Notes: generated by a model not told the origin, from the letters alone. A stretch of DNA of 64,000 nt from Nocardia cyriacigeorgica (GCF_029868385.1 NZ_JARWNX010000056.1:186001-250000); one strand, 5' to 3'. Shown: positions 16,995 through 26,689, numbered from the stretch's first letter. Program-made: numbers and translations.

Positions 16995-17152
16995 CCAAAC
17001 GGCGCGGCTCCTCGCCCCGCGCGACGGGCGCCGGTCCCAGCGAAGTCCTGGTACGGGTGCGGCGAACGCGTCGAATATCGATCCGGACGAGACGACCCGG
17101 TTGTCGCGTGTCTTCGGTGGCACTCGGGCGCCCGGTGGTGCACCGTCGAATC

Positions 17153-18073
17153 ATGACCGACACGGCGGCACGATCTGTTCGCCCACCAGGCATGGTGTGG
17201 ATACCCGGTGGCAGGTTCGCGATGGGTTCGCAGGACTTCTATCCGGAGGAACGTCCGGTACGGCAGAAGCAGGTGGGTGGGTTCTGGATGGATGAGCATC
17301 CGGTCACGGTGGCCGAGTTCCGTCGTTTCGTGAAGGACACCGGTCACCTCACCACCGCCGAGCAGGTACCGGTCGCCGACGATTTCCCTGGCGCCGATCC
17401 GGCGACGCTCGTACCGGGCTCGCTGGTGTTCACGATGACGTCCTGGCCGGTGGATCTCGACGACTGGCGTCGGTGGTGGGCCTATGTTCCCGACGCGCAG
17501 TGGCGCAGACCCACCGGGCCGGCGAGCACGCTCGACGGCAGGCAGCATCATCCGGTCACCCATGTCTCCTACGCCGATGCCCTCTCCTACGCCGACTGGT
17601 CGGGCAAATCGCTGCCGACCGAAGCGGAGTGGGAATTCGCCGCACGCGGCGGCCTCGAGGGTGCGGTGTTCCCCTGGGGTGACGAGTTCATGCCGAACCA
17701 TCGCAGGATGGCCAATACCTGGCACGGCCGATTCCCGTGGGAATACGAGGCGGGCCGCAAGCACGAGCAGTCGCCGGGAACGACTCCGGTGCGGTCCTAT
17801 CCGCCCAACGGGTACGGCCTCTACGACATGGTCGGCAATGTCTGGGAGTGGACCGCCGACCACTACCGCGACAGCCACGACGCGCCCGTGCGGTCGTGCT
17901 GTGCGCCGCAGACGCCGCCGCACGATACCGCCGCGATGCGGTATCGGGTCACCAAGGGCGGATCGCATCTGTGCGCCCCGAACTACTGCTTCCGCTACCG
18001 CCCGGCAGCACGTCAGCGGCAGTCGGAGGACACCTCCACCTGCCACCTCGGGTTCCGCTGCGTGATCCGGTGA
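17153..18073 (+). CDS. formylglycine-generating enzyme (SUMF1/FGE family)
   Basis: The 306-residue protein is a formylglycine-generating enzyme, which oxidises the Cys of the sulfatase CxPxR motif to formylglycine using O2 and copper. Family motifs are MVWIPGGRFAMGS, SLPTEAEWEFAARGG, GLYDMVGNVWEWT and the C-terminal GFRCVIR. The copper-binding active-site cysteines are C274 and C279 in GGSHLCAPNYCFRYR, the same spacing as in Streptomyces coelicolor FGE. The ATG at 17153 gives the standard N-terminus; no strong ribosome site is seen. The Cys-type sulfatase 173 bp downstream is the natural substrate. Confidence 0.93.
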   Translation: MTDTAARSVRPPGMVWIPGGRFAMGSQDFYPEERPVRQKQVGGFWMDEHPVTVAEFRRFVKDTGHLTTAEQVPVADDFPGADPATLVPGSLVFTMTSWPVDLDDWRRWWAYVPDAQWRRPTGPASTLDGRQHHPVTHVSYADALSYADWSGKSLPTEAEWEFAARGGLEGAVFPWGDEFMPNHRRMANTWHGRFPWEYEAGRKHEQSPGTTPVRSYPPNGYGLYDMVGNVWEWTADHYRDSHDAPVRSCCAPQTPPHDTAAMRYRVTKGGSHLCAPNYCFRYRPAARQRQSEDTSTCHLGFRCVIR

Positions 18074-18245
18074 TATCGGTTCGCCGCGCCGCCACGTCCT
18101 GCGGGAACCACGGGTCGGGTCTCGATTCGGTGTCCGACACCATCGTGTTTCGCACCGACTCCCCCGATGTCTGCCTAGCATGAGTTGATCAGGTCCCGCA
18201 CCCCTCGGTGGGTGAGAGAGACGATGCAGCGAAAGGCGGGCAACC

Positions 18246-20603
18246 GTGGCTGGAACGTTCCGTGGTGTGATCAACGAAGATATTCGCGATTCGGTCCCGG
18301 ATTGGTCGCCCTATGAGGCGCCGAAAGCTCCCGACGGTGCGCCGAATGTGGTCTATGTCGTGCTCGATGATGTCGGTTTCGGCGCGATCAGTTGTTACGG
18401 CGGCCCGATCGAGACGCCCAATATCGACCGCATCGCCGACCGGGGTCTGCGTTACAGCCAATGGCACACCACCGCGCTGTGCTCCCCCACCCGCTCGGCG
18501 CTGCTGACCGGCCGCAACCACACCACCAACGGTATGGCCTGCATCAGTGAGGCCGCAGTCGGTTTTCCGAACGCCAACGGCCGTATTCCCGCCGAATGCG
18601 CCACGCTCCCCGAAATCTTGGTCGAGCACGGATTCTCCACGGCAATGGTCGGCAAATGGCATCTGTGTCCGGAGGACGAATCCAATCTCGCCGCCACCCG
18701 CCGCAATTGGCCGCTCGGCCGCGGGTTCGAACGGTTCTACGGATTCCTCGGCGCCGAGACCAGCCAGTGGTATCCCGATCTGGTCCACGACAATCACCCG
18801 GTGGAGCAGCCACGCTCACCGGAAGACGGCTACCACTTCAGTGAGGACATCACCGACAAGGCCATCGCCTATATCGATGACGTCAAGGCCATCGCGCCCG
18901 AACGCCCGGTGTTCCTCTACTACGCCCCCGGCTGCGCGCACGCACCCCATCAGGCGCCGAGGGAATGGATCGACCGCTACCGCGGACGTTTCGACGACGG
19001 CTATGAGGCGATGCGCGAACAGATCCTGGCCAGGCAGAAGGAACTCGGACTCGTCCCGGCCGACACCGAACTGCCGCCGATCAATCCGATCGGCGGCCCC
19101 GATACCCGCAGCGGTCCCGAGGGTCAGCCGTTCCCGCCGCTCGATTACACCCGGCCCTGGGCCGAACTCGACGACGGGGAGCGCCGGTTGTTCGCGCGTA
19201 TGGCCGAGGTGTACGCCGGATTCGTTTCTCACTGCGATCAGCAGATCGGGCGCCTGCTCGACTATCTGGATGGTACCGACCAGCTCGACAACACGATTTT
19301 CGTGGTGGTCTCCGATAACGGCGCCAGCGGTGAGGGCGGGCCCAACGGATCGGTCAACGAGAACAAATTCTTCAACAATGTCGCCGACGATATCGCCGAG
19401 AACCTCGCCATGATCGATGAACTCGGTGGTCTGGAAACCTACAACCACTATCCGAACGGCTGGGCCATGGCCTTCAATACCCCGTTCAAGATGTGGAAGC
19501 GGTATTCGTTCAACGGCGGCACCTGCGATCCGTGCATCATCTCCTGGCCCGAGGGCATCACCGCGCGCGGCGAGGTCCGCGACCAGTATCACCATGCCGT
19601 CGATATCGTGGCGACCGTCCTCGATTGTCTCGGCCTCGAGCTGCCCGATACCGTGAAGGGCAATCCGCAGATCCCGTTGCAGGGCACCAGCATGCGTTAC
19701 AGCTTCGATGCGCCCGATCTACCTTCGGCCAAACCCTGCCAGTTCTATTCGATGCTCGGTACCCGCGGGATATGGCACAACGGGTGGAAGGCGGTCACCA
19801 CCCATCCCGCCATCAGCGGTTGGGGCGGCTACTCCGGCGACACCTGGGAGCTGTACCACACCGATGTCGACCGCTCCGAACTCCACGATCTCGCCGCCGA
19901 GCAACCGCAGCGGCTCACCGAGCTGATCGGGCTCTGGCATTACGAGGCCGGAGCCAACCACGCCTACCCGCTCGACGACCGCTCCGCGCTGGAGATCCTG
20001 TCCACGCCACGACCCCAACCCACCGCCCCACGCAACCGCTACGTCTACCACCCCGGTGGCGCCGAAGTACCCGAAGGCGTCGCGGTCAATATCCGCAATC
20101 GGTCCTACGCCATCGGCGCCCATGTCGATCTGCCCGCGCCGGGTGCGTCGGGGGTGCTGTTCTCCCACGGCGGACGTTTCGGTGGGCACGCACTGTTCCT
20201 GCGCGATAACCGCCTGCACTACGTGTACAACTTCCTCGGCACCGACCGTCAGCATGTCGCGGCTACCGAGGACCTGCCCACCGGTACGGATCTGATCCTC
20301 GCGGCGTCGTTCGACAAGGACGGTGAGGTGTCCCCCGGTGTCGCCACCGGCATTCTGAGCCTCTACCACGGTGACCGGAAGGTCGGCGAGGCGCGGATCA
20401 AGACCCAGCCCGGCAAATTCACCCTCGCCGGTGAAGGGCTCAACGCCGGTCGTGACGGCTGCGATCCGGTGACCGACCGTTATCCCGGACAGGCGCCGTG
20501 GGCGTTCTCGGGCGGCACCCTGCACAAGGTCGTGATCGATGTCAGCGGCGAACCGTATATCGACCTCGAGCGGGAAGCCGAAGCCATGCTGGCCCGCGAA
20601 TAG
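18246..20603 (+). CDS. Cys-type arylsulfatase
   Basis: This 785-residue type I sulfatase begins with GTG at 18246. The metal-binding acidic pair is D41-D42 (VVLDDVGFG). The formylglycine site is C79 in ALCSPTRSALLTGRN (CxPxR), with further active-site residues in MVGKWHL and VVSDNGASGEGG. No signal peptide is present, so it is probably cytoplasmic, as in AtsA/AtsB-type mycobacterial enzymes of similar size. The last 200 residues form the C-terminal domain of this long subfamily. It is preceded by its maturase gene and followed by a convergent HAD phosphatase. Confidence 0.94.
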   Translation: MAGTFRGVINEDIRDSVPDWSPYEAPKAPDGAPNVVYVVLDDVGFGAISCYGGPIETPNIDRIADRGLRYSQWHTTALCSPTRSALLTGRNHTTNGMACISEAAVGFPNANGRIPAECATLPEILVEHGFSTAMVGKWHLCPEDESNLAATRRNWPLGRGFERFYGFLGAETSQWYPDLVHDNHPVEQPRSPEDGYHFSEDITDKAIAYIDDVKAIAPERPVFLYYAPGCAHAPHQAPREWIDRYRGRFDDGYEAMREQILARQKELGLVPADTELPPINPIGGPDTRSGPEGQPFPPLDYTRPWAELDDGERRLFARMAEVYAGFVSHCDQQIGRLLDYLDGTDQLDNTIFVVVSDNGASGEGGPNGSVNENKFFNNVADDIAENLAMIDELGGLETYNHYPNGWAMAFNTPFKMWKRYSFNGGTCDPCIISWPEGITARGEVRDQYHHAVDIVATVLDCLGLELPDTVKGNPQIPLQGTSMRYSFDAPDLPSAKPCQFYSMLGTRGIWHNGWKAVTTHPAISGWGGYSGDTWELYHTDVDRSELHDLAAEQPQRLTELIGLWHYEAGANHAYPLDDRSALEILSTPRPQPTAPRNRYVYHPGGAEVPEGVAVNIRNRSYAIGAHVDLPAPGASGVLFSHGGRFGGHALFLRDNRLHYVYNFLGTDRQHVAATEDLPTGTDLILAASFDKDGEVSPGVATGILSLYHGDRKVGEARIKTQPGKFTLAGEGLNAGRDGCDPVTDRYPGQAPWAFSGGTLHKVVIDVSGEPYIDLEREAEAMLARE

Positions 20604-20610
20604 GCCATGG

Positions 20611-20647
20611 CCGCGTGATTCCCGGTGTCGCGCAGGGGATCACGCGG
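20611..20647. terminator. bidirectional hairpin between convergent sulfatase and HAD genes
   Basis: CCGCGTGATTCCC pairs with GGGGATCACGCGG (12 Watson-Crick pairs plus one G-T) around an 11-nt loop. It lies in the 83-bp spacer between two converging genes, where a shared terminator is expected. Confidence 0.7.
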
Positions 20648-20686
20648 AAACGGCACGTTCGCGCGGGCGCCGGGTATCCGCTGTGC

Positions 20687-21652
20687 TCACTGCGTCGCCG
20701 TCGTTGTCGCATCGTTGCCTGTGCCGAAGACGGTGTGCCAATCGTCGCGGATGCTGACGACGGTCCAGCCCTGCCGGTGTGCGTGGTCGAGGGCCTGCTC
20801 CGCACCGTGGACGTAGTCGAATTCCCGCTCGGCGTCGTCGTGCTGGATCAGTATCCGCAGAGCGGGCCGGTCCGGGATCTCGGAGAACGCCAGCATCGGC
20901 ACGTCGCCGTTGGAGTTGCCCACCGACAGGATGGGCCGCCGCCCGATCCTGCTCCAGATGCGGATCGGCTTCTGCGGGCCGTCGTCGAAGTAGTCCATCG
21001 CCGGTTGATAGAGCAGCTGCGAGGTCCCCTGTTCGGCGCGGTAGGTCAGGCCGAGCGCACTACCGATGACCCGCTCCGGCGGCACACCGTAGAGGGTGTC
21101 GGCGACCGGGCGCATGAAATCGCGGTCGCCGCCCGAGGCGATGTAATTGGTGAACCCGTGCGCGGTGAGATATCCCATCAGCTCCGCCATCGGGGTGTAG
21201 CCGCAGTCGCGGTAGGGACGCGGCAGGCTGGGGTGGTCGGCGGTGTCGAAGAAGTCCTCGACCCGCCGCTGATAGTCCTCCACCGTCAGATCGCCGAACG
21301 CCCGGCTCATACCGTCGATCAGCACCGTCAGATTCGTGTCGTCGCCGCGATAGTGCTCGATCAGAGCCTGGTTCATCCACTCCAGATCACCCGCGTAGGC
21401 GGCCAGCCACGGTTGCTGCGAGCGCAACGACGGATCGTCGCGCGCCATCTCCGCCAGCCGCCGCACGGTGAAATCCAGCTGCGGTTGCATGGGCCGCTCA
21501 CACCACAGGGTGCCGTCGTTGTCGAACACCGCGATCCGCGCCACCGGTTCCACGTGATCCGGGCTGCCCGGATCGCATACGCGTGCCACGAACTCCCTGA
21601 TCGCGGCACGCGCACCGCCCTCGGCCCACGACGCCAGCTGATCGACCGTCAC
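20687..21652 (-). CDS. HAD superfamily phosphatase
   Basis: This protein of about 321 residues has HAD motif I as VFDNDGTLWCERP, motif II in YIASGGDRDFM, and motif III/IV in ILSVGNSNGDVPML. It resembles phosphoserine-phosphatase-like haloacid dehalogenases. A second domain (about residues 60-170) supplies the cap. The start is taken as the GTG at 21652 because GAGGAGG is 7 nt before it, whereas the GTG at 21658 is only 1 nt from that site. Such HAD genes are often seen next to Cys-type sulfatases, but a functional link is inference. Confidence 0.88.
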   Translation of the reverse strand: MTVDQLASWAEGGARAAIREFVARVCDPGSPDHVEPVARIAVFDNDGTLWCERPMQPQLDFTVRRLAEMARDDPSLRSQQPWLAAYAGDLEWMNQALIEHYRGDDTNLTVLIDGMSRAFGDLTVEDYQRRVEDFFDTADHPSLPRPYRDCGYTPMAELMGYLTAHGFTNYIASGGDRDFMRPVADTLYGVPPERVIGSALGLTYRAEQGTSQLLYQPAMDYFDDGPQKPIRIWSRIGRRPILSVGNSNGDVPMLAFSEIPDRPALRILIQHDDAEREFDYVHGAEQALDHAHRQGWTVVSIRDDWHTVFGTGNDATTTATQ

Positions 21653-21811
21653 GGCCACACCTCCTCACCTCGGCTCTCACCGCCACCGAACCCGCTCGGA
21701 TGGCACCGCGCTTCATCCATTACAGGTGAAATCCGGGTCGACGACCGGTCCGGGCGGCGGAGCATCGGCTAACGTAGGACAGCCGGGCAAGCCAGGAGGA
21801 TCGAGCGCCAC

Positions 21812-23533
21812 GTGACGACCGTGCAACACCCCGTGGTGCCGCTCCACGGCGCGAGCAAGCGATGGTCCACGCTGCCGACCACTCATGCGGTGCTCCTGAT
21901 CGCACACAACATCACCACACTCACCAGAATTCTCGACGTCATTCCGGCATTCGAGAACGATGTACGAATTCAGCTGTGCTTCACATGCACCGAATCCGAT
22001 CCGTTTCGAGAAGACCTCGACCGCGCAATTCTGCACACCGAAGTCATCCACATTCCATGGCATGAGGCGATCGACACCGATTTCGATCTGGTCATATCCG
22101 CGAGCCATCACGACGGCATCGAGAAAATAACGTCACCGCTCGCAATACTTTCACACGGAATCGGATATACTAAATACTCACCCCAGGAGCCAGGAGCCAG
22201 GAGCCAGGAGCCAGGAGCCAGGAGCCAGGAGCCAGGAGCCAGGAGCCAGGAGCCAGGAGCCAGGAGCGTTTTCGGTCTTTCACCCGAGTGGGTGTTGCGT
22301 GACGGAGCGCCCTTCGCACGCGCACTTGTCTTGTCCCACACCAGCCAACTCGACCGACTCCGGGCCAGCGCGCCCGCTGCCGCGTCGGCGGCATTCATCG
22401 CGGGTGATCCCTGCTTCGACAGGATCGTCGCGAGTGTGCAGTTCCGGGCCCGATATCGACGTGCCCTGGGAATCGGTGACCGGACGCTGGTGTACGTCTC
22501 CTCGACTTGGTCGGAGAACTCCGCGCTCGGCACCCGCTTCGGCCTCGTCCGTGAACTGCTCGCCGAACTTCCCCGCGATTCTTATGCCGTAGCGATCGCG
22601 CTGCATCCGAATATCTCCCATCGGCACGGACCGGGACAAGTCCGACTGTGGTACGCCGACTGCCTGCGCTCAGGATTGATAATCCTGCCCGAAATAGACG
22701 GCTGGCGCACAGCCATGATCGCGGCAGACGTCGTCATCGGCGACAGCGGTTCGGTAACCGGGTACGCTGCCGCAATCAACCGCCCCACGATGATCACCGA
22801 ATTTCCCGCTATCCCCGACGGAACACCGATTTCCGAATTGCAGAGATCGGCCCCGCGACTGCCACCACACGGCCCGTATCTGCGTCATATCGAAGCGGCC
22901 CGCACCGAACACACCACGGAGAGGTTCGCGGCGGTGTCGGCCCTGGTGACCTCCGAACCCGGACGGTCGCTACAGCTGCTGCGGTCGTTGTTCTATCGGA
23001 TCCTCGAACTGCCGCCCCCGGATTGTGAACCGCCCCTGTCGATTCTGCCCACCCCGACCGTCCGGGCGAAGCCTGAAACATTCGCTGACTACGTCACGAC
23101 CACGATCGACGGCGCCACGGTCCGCCTCGTCCGCCGCCCGGCCGAGACGCAGCGCACCCTGGCAGGACGTATCGGCGGCATCGGTGGACACATGTGTTGT
23201 GCGACCGACTATCCGCTGCGTTCACTGCGCGAGAATGCCGACGTCCTGGTCGGGCTCCCCGCAGACGTCGACGACGACCGGGCGGCGTGGTTGGCGGCGA
23301 CGCTCACCGACCACCCGCTGTGCACGATCGTGGCGATCGCCGACGGTGACACCTGTACGGCACGAACCCGCTACGGCGACACGGTGACACTGACCGGATG
23401 CCCGGCGGCGGTGTCGGCATCAGCGCTGTACGCATGGATCGAGGCCGGTATCGACCTACCTGCCTCGGAGGCGATCGCCGTCGTACTCGGCGACATCGAG
23501 TACGAGCTGCTGCTCACCCCGTGTCCTGACTAG
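21812..23533 (+). CDS. GT-B-like (CDP-glycerol transferase/epimerase-like) protein interrupted by an in-frame heptanucleotide repeat
   Basis: The 573-residue frame begins with GTG at 21812. It looks like a GT-B-fold protein of the CDP-glycerol glycerophosphotransferase/UDP-GlcNAc epimerase kind. HGIGYTKYS, LVYVSSTWSENSALG, VAIALHPN, then MIAADVVIGDSGSVTGYAAA are the recognisable parts, the last being the usual nucleotide-sugar-binding loop. Function is unproven; many actinobacterial homologues are called hypothetical. Residues 125-152 are four copies of QEPGARS encoded by twelve 7-bp repeats, placed between HGIGYTKYSP and VFGLSPEWV, where a short loop would be expected. A change by one repeat would frameshift the remaining 380 residues. 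The stop overlaps the convergent lipoprotein gene by 4 bp. Confidence 0.75.
   Translation: MTTVQHPVVPLHGASKRWSTLPTTHAVLLIAHNITTLTRILDVIPAFENDVRIQLCFTCTESDPFREDLDRAILHTEVIHIPWHEAIDTDFDLVISASHHDGIEKITSPLAILSHGIGYTKYSPQEPGARSQEPGARSQEPGARSQEPGARSVFGLSPEWVLRDGAPFARALVLSHTSQLDRLRASAPAAASAAFIAGDPCFDRIVASVQFRARYRRALGIGDRTLVYVSSTWSENSALGTRFGLVRELLAELPRDSYAVAIALHPNISHRHGPGQVRLWYADCLRSGLIILPEIDGWRTAMIAADVVIGDSGSVTGYAAAINRPTMITEFPAIPDGTPISELQRSAPRLPPHGPYLRHIEAARTEHTTERFAAVSALVTSEPGRSLQLLRSLFYRILELPPPDCEPPLSILPTPTVRAKPETFADYVTTTIDGATVRLVRRPAETQRTLAGRIGGIGGHMCCATDYPLRSLRENADVLVGLPADVDDDRAAWLAATLTDHPLCTIVAIADGDTCTARTRYGDTVTLTGCPAAVSASALYAWIEAGIDLPASEAIAVVLGDIEYELLLTPCPD
22184..22267 (+). repeat. twelve perfect tandem copies of CAGGAGC
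   Basis: 84 bp made of the heptamer CAGGAGC repeated without a single mismatch, inside the coding region of the GT-B-like gene. 84 is a multiple of 3, so the frame is kept. All three frames of the repeat encode the same cyclic peptide and contain no stop. The region just upstream is AT-richer than average (GGATATACTAAATACTC). Confidence 0.98.
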
Positions 23534-24612
23534 CAGCGTTCGTACTGACGCGCGAAGGGCTCCGACTCCGGTGCCACCTCGCGCGCGGATTCCGGGCAGC
23601 CGCCGACGAGAACAGCGAAACCAGGGCCGTTGCGCATGACGATCGTGTAGTCGACCACACCGCCGCGCTGGGATAGGTGGCGCAGATGCCGGTCGGCGAG
23701 TTGCGTCGCCTGCGCAGCGCTGAATTCCTCTCCGACGGGCGGGAATACCGTGATGTCCAGTGCGCGGCCTGCTGTCGCGGGCGGGTCGAATACCGACACC
23801 TCGACGATGAACGGCATGGGTTGATCGGTCAGGAACCACTCCCACACTTCGAGTTCGCCGTCGGCGGGGAAGCGGGGGCGGCGGTTCGAGTGGGCCGGTG
23901 CGGGTTCCAGTCTCGAATATTGCTCGGACATGCTCTCCCCATGGACGGGCGACACTGTCCAGTCGTTGGATGCCAGTTCCGGGAAGTCCTGGATGATTCG
24001 GCGCATCGCCGCGGTGGCACGCCGAGGTTCGGCTTCCGAGCCGGCTCGGACACTGATGTCCGCGCCTGCTGCGGCCTGCACGCCGTGGGTGGTCCAGTGG
24101 ATCTCCGCGCCGGTATCGGCCAGCGACAGTCGGGTCCAGGTGGATGCCGCGTCCGCTTCCACCGCCACGTCCTGCCCGAACGGCCAGCTCCCGAAAAAGG
24201 AGTCCGCCATCCGGCGGATCTTCACCAAGGTCGAGTCGCCGCGATAGTGCGGCGGCAGTTGCTGTGCACCCAGGACACGCACGACAGCCGCCGTCTCCGC
24301 CGGTGTGACACCGTCGTCGAGCCGCACATCGAGCTTGGACGTGTAGTACGAGTTGGGGCCATACGGGTGGTACTGGAACGTATGTGACGCCTCGACCACT
24401 CCTGGCAGGGCCTCGACGGCCGTTTCGATCACCCCGGACCAGCTGTCACGCTCGGTCTGATCGGGCCCCGTCGGAAAGGTGGCCGTCTCGGTCGTCTGGG
24501 ACCGGTTGTCGGGCTCGGCCTGATCGGGCCCTTGCGGGGACGAACATCCGGTCAGTAGGGCTGCCGCCATCAGCACGATGACGACCGGGGTGGTGAAACG
24601 CATGGCGTTCAT
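23530..24612 (-). CDS. putative lipoprotein of unknown function
   Basis: This protein of about 360 residues begins with a lipoprotein signal: MNAMRFTTPVVIVLMAAALL, then TGCSS, so Cys at about residue 23 would be lipidated. The rest is an exported soluble domain with two roughly 150-residue halves. I recognise no family; halves of this kind occur in actinobacterial proteins annotated as hypothetical. The ATG at 24612 or 24603 is the likely start; neither has a good ribosome site. Upstream in-frame codons to 24687 would put extra charged residues before the signal and are less likely. Confidence 0.8.
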   Translation of the reverse strand: MNAMRFTTPVVIVLMAAALLTGCSSPQGPDQAEPDNRSQTTETATFPTGPDQTERDSWSGVIETAVEALPGVVEASHTFQYHPYGPNSYYTSKLDVRLDDGVTPAETAAVVRVLGAQQLPPHYRGDSTLVKIRRMADSFFGSWPFGQDVAVEADAASTWTRLSLADTGAEIHWTTHGVQAAAGADISVRAGSEAEPRRATAAMRRIIQDFPELASNDWTVSPVHGESMSEQYSRLEPAPAHSNRRPRFPADGELEVWEWFLTDQPMPFIVEVSVFDPPATAGRALDITVFPPVGEEFSAAQATQLADRHLRHLSQRGGVVDYTIVMRNGPGFAVLVGGCPESAREVAPESEPFARQYERC

Positions 24613-24715
24613 TCTGCGGCCGACACGATGCGGCGTCGAACGTGCGGAGGTGCAAGGCTGGGAAGGGTGCGGAGAAGGTGGGCCCACGCCCGGCCCACCG
24701 ACTCAGGAGACCGAC

Positions 24716-26689
24716 CTACCGCTCGTCTCGCAGCTGCATCGCACGCCGACGGTGCCGTTCCGCGTCTTCGGCGCGCCCTTGCCTCTCGGTCAGGTGCGCG
24801 AGTTTGTCGTGGACGTCGGCGGCGGTGCGGTTCATCCCGTAGCGGGTCAGGACCGCCGCGGCGGCCTCCCATCGTGATTCGGCTTCGGCGAGGTCGTCTC
24901 GCTGCTCCGCGATATCGCCGAGCAGCACTCGGCAGCGGGCGGCGTTGTTCGCATCGCGTGGTGTGGCCTGGAAGTAGTTCTCAGCGGCGAGGAGGAAGGG
25001 GACGGCATCATCCCGACGGCCCAGGGCTGCCAGATTCCGGCCACGATGCATATCGTTCAACGCCGACGACCGCGCCTCTTGCTGCTGATCACCGATCAAC
25101 GGCACCGCGGCCCGCGCCTGTTCGAGCAGGTCGAGTGCGTCGAGCCGTAGGCCTCGACCCTCGCATTGGAGCGCCTGCCATTCGAGAATGCTGGGGGTGC
25201 CGGGCGGATAGTCCAGCGCCATGGCGCGGTGAATGTATTCGCTGCCCTCGACCGGTTCGCCCCGCTTCTCGTACAGCGCCCCGATATCGCGCAATAGCTG
25301 CCACCGGGTCGCCGTATCCCGGAGGATCTCCCAGTCCGGTGCCGCTTCGTCCACCAGCGAGCGGTAGCCGTCGATGAGCACGCTCGTGCGGAACGTCTGA
25401 TATCCGAACGGAAACAAGGCCGTCCACAGCACGAGCGCTTCCAGCTCCATGCCGAGCTGCGTCGCCCGACGTGCGGCGGCGGTGAAAACAGTCCAGCCGG
25501 TGGCGAATTCGGCGCTGGCCTGCTCCGCGCCCCGGTCATCGCTGTAACGGCGCGGCGTATCGCGGAAGAATGCGGCGGGGGCCGTGGCCGGAATCGGGCG
25601 GTCCGACAACGACTTCGCCAAGGCGGCCGCCCTGGTCGCGAGCAGCCGCACGGTGCGTGATTCGATCTCCCGTGCGTCCGGGTCTCGGTCGACGTGCACG
25701 GACTTGTCGTTGGCGTGTTTGCGCATCACCTCGGGATATTCGAAGATCTCGTCGCTTCGCGCCAGCAGCAGGGAGCGCTCCACCAACGCCCGTACCGCCC
25801 GCTTCGCCGCCGCGACCGGAATCTCCAGCACCGCGGCCGCCAGTTCGATATCGAATTTTCCGCTGGGAGACCAGCTGAGCCAGCGGTACGCTGTCGCTGC
25901 CATCGGGCCGAGACCTTCGTATCCGGCCTCACATACCGTTGTCGCCACCGGTTCCCCGTCGATGCTCAGCTCATCGGACACCTCGGCGAGTGTGGCACGT
26001 TCCAGCCGATCGACGTACTCCTCCACCGATTCGTCGCCGTCGGCGAGCCGCGATGCCACCGCCGCCAGCAGCAGCGGCACCCGGCCGACCAGGCGGACAA
26101 GTCTGTCGAGTGCGGACGGATCGGCGCTCTCGGCCACCGGCCCGGCGATCCTGGTCAGATAGTCGACACCGTGTTCGGCTTTGAACCCCTGAAGCTTCAG
26201 CGATTCGAACCGCGCCAGTTCGAGTCTCCTGAGGTGCCTTTCGCCTGCCACCATCACCGCGGCATTACCGAGATCACCGAGCAAGGGCAGTACCTGTTCG
26301 GCGGACCGGATGTCGTCGAGGGCGATGAGCACCGACCGGCGCGCGAGCATCGATCGCAACAGCGACGGCCGCAGCTCAGGGGGCGGTATCTCTTGATAGG
26401 CGACGCCGAGCTGCACGAGCAGCGACAGGGCGATATCGGCGGCGGTGGTAGCCGTATGCGGGTCCGGCGTTCCTGATTCGTAGAAGAGCACATCGTCGTA
26501 GTCGTCGCTGTGCTGGTATGCCAGCGAGACCAGGATCGTCGTCTTCCCGACACCGTTGCCGCCGCTCACCGCGAGCAGCAGCGGATCGTCGGCCGCTGCG
26601 GCGGCATCCCTGAGGCGACGGACTTCACGGAACTCGTCATCTCTGTTGAGGCACAGCGGCTTCCGCGGCAGCGCACGCCGTCCGATCAT
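24716..26689 (-). CDS. STAND (NB-ARC-like) NTPase with C-terminal TPR repeats
   Basis: The 657-residue protein has a P-loop NTPase module and a helical repeat tail. Walker A is SGGNGVGKTTI (about residues 42-52), Walker B is VLIALDDI, and VGRVPLLLAAVASRL matches the GLPLAL motif of NB-ARC proteins. A winged-helix-like region follows (about 300-370). The last 250 residues are TPR-like pairs of helices (for example near ALGRRDDAVPFLLAAENYF). Such proteins act as signal-sensing switches; roles include regulation and anti-phage defence. The ATG at 26689 follows GGGGAG. No effector domain is seen at the N-terminus, so output is unknown. Confidence 0.88.
   Translation of the reverse strand: MIGRRALPRKPLCLNRDDEFREVRRLRDAAAAADDPLLLAVSGGNGVGKTTILVSLAYQHSDDYDDVLFYESGTPDPHTATTAADIALSLLVQLGVAYQEIPPPELRPSLLRSMLARRSVLIALDDIRSAEQVLPLLGDLGNAAVMVAGERHLRRLELARFESLKLQGFKAEHGVDYLTRIAGPVAESADPSALDRLVRLVGRVPLLLAAVASRLADGDESVEEYVDRLERATLAEVSDELSIDGEPVATTVCEAGYEGLGPMAATAYRWLSWSPSGKFDIELAAAVLEIPVAAAKRAVRALVERSLLLARSDEIFEYPEVMRKHANDKSVHVDRDPDAREIESRTVRLLATRAAALAKSLSDRPIPATAPAAFFRDTPRRYSDDRGAEQASAEFATGWTVFTAAARRATQLGMELEALVLWTALFPFGYQTFRTSVLIDGYRSLVDEAAPDWEILRDTATRWQLLRDIGALYEKRGEPVEGSEYIHRAMALDYPPGTPSILEWQALQCEGRGLRLDALDLLEQARAAVPLIGDQQQEARSSALNDMHRGRNLAALGRRDDAVPFLLAAENYFQATPRDANNAARCRVLLGDIAEQRDDLAEAESRWEAAAAVLTRYGMNRTAADVHDKLAHLTERQGRAEDAERHRRRAMQLRDER

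Noticed and set aside
16991..18274. 427-residue minus-strand open frame
   Set aside because: Lies wholly opposite the formylglycine-generating enzyme and its spacer; arginine/histidine-rich with no domain.
20498..21772. 424-residue plus-strand open frame
   Set aside because: Opposite the HAD phosphatase, which has all its motifs; the frame has no recognisable sequence.
22184..22267. CRISPR array
   Set aside because: The repeat unit is 7 bp with no spacers and no cas genes nearby; it is a simple tandem repeat.
22108..22533. Minus-strand gene with LLAPGSW repeats
   Set aside because: It is the reverse reading of the heptanucleotide tract and of the GT-B-like gene; no start signal or homology.
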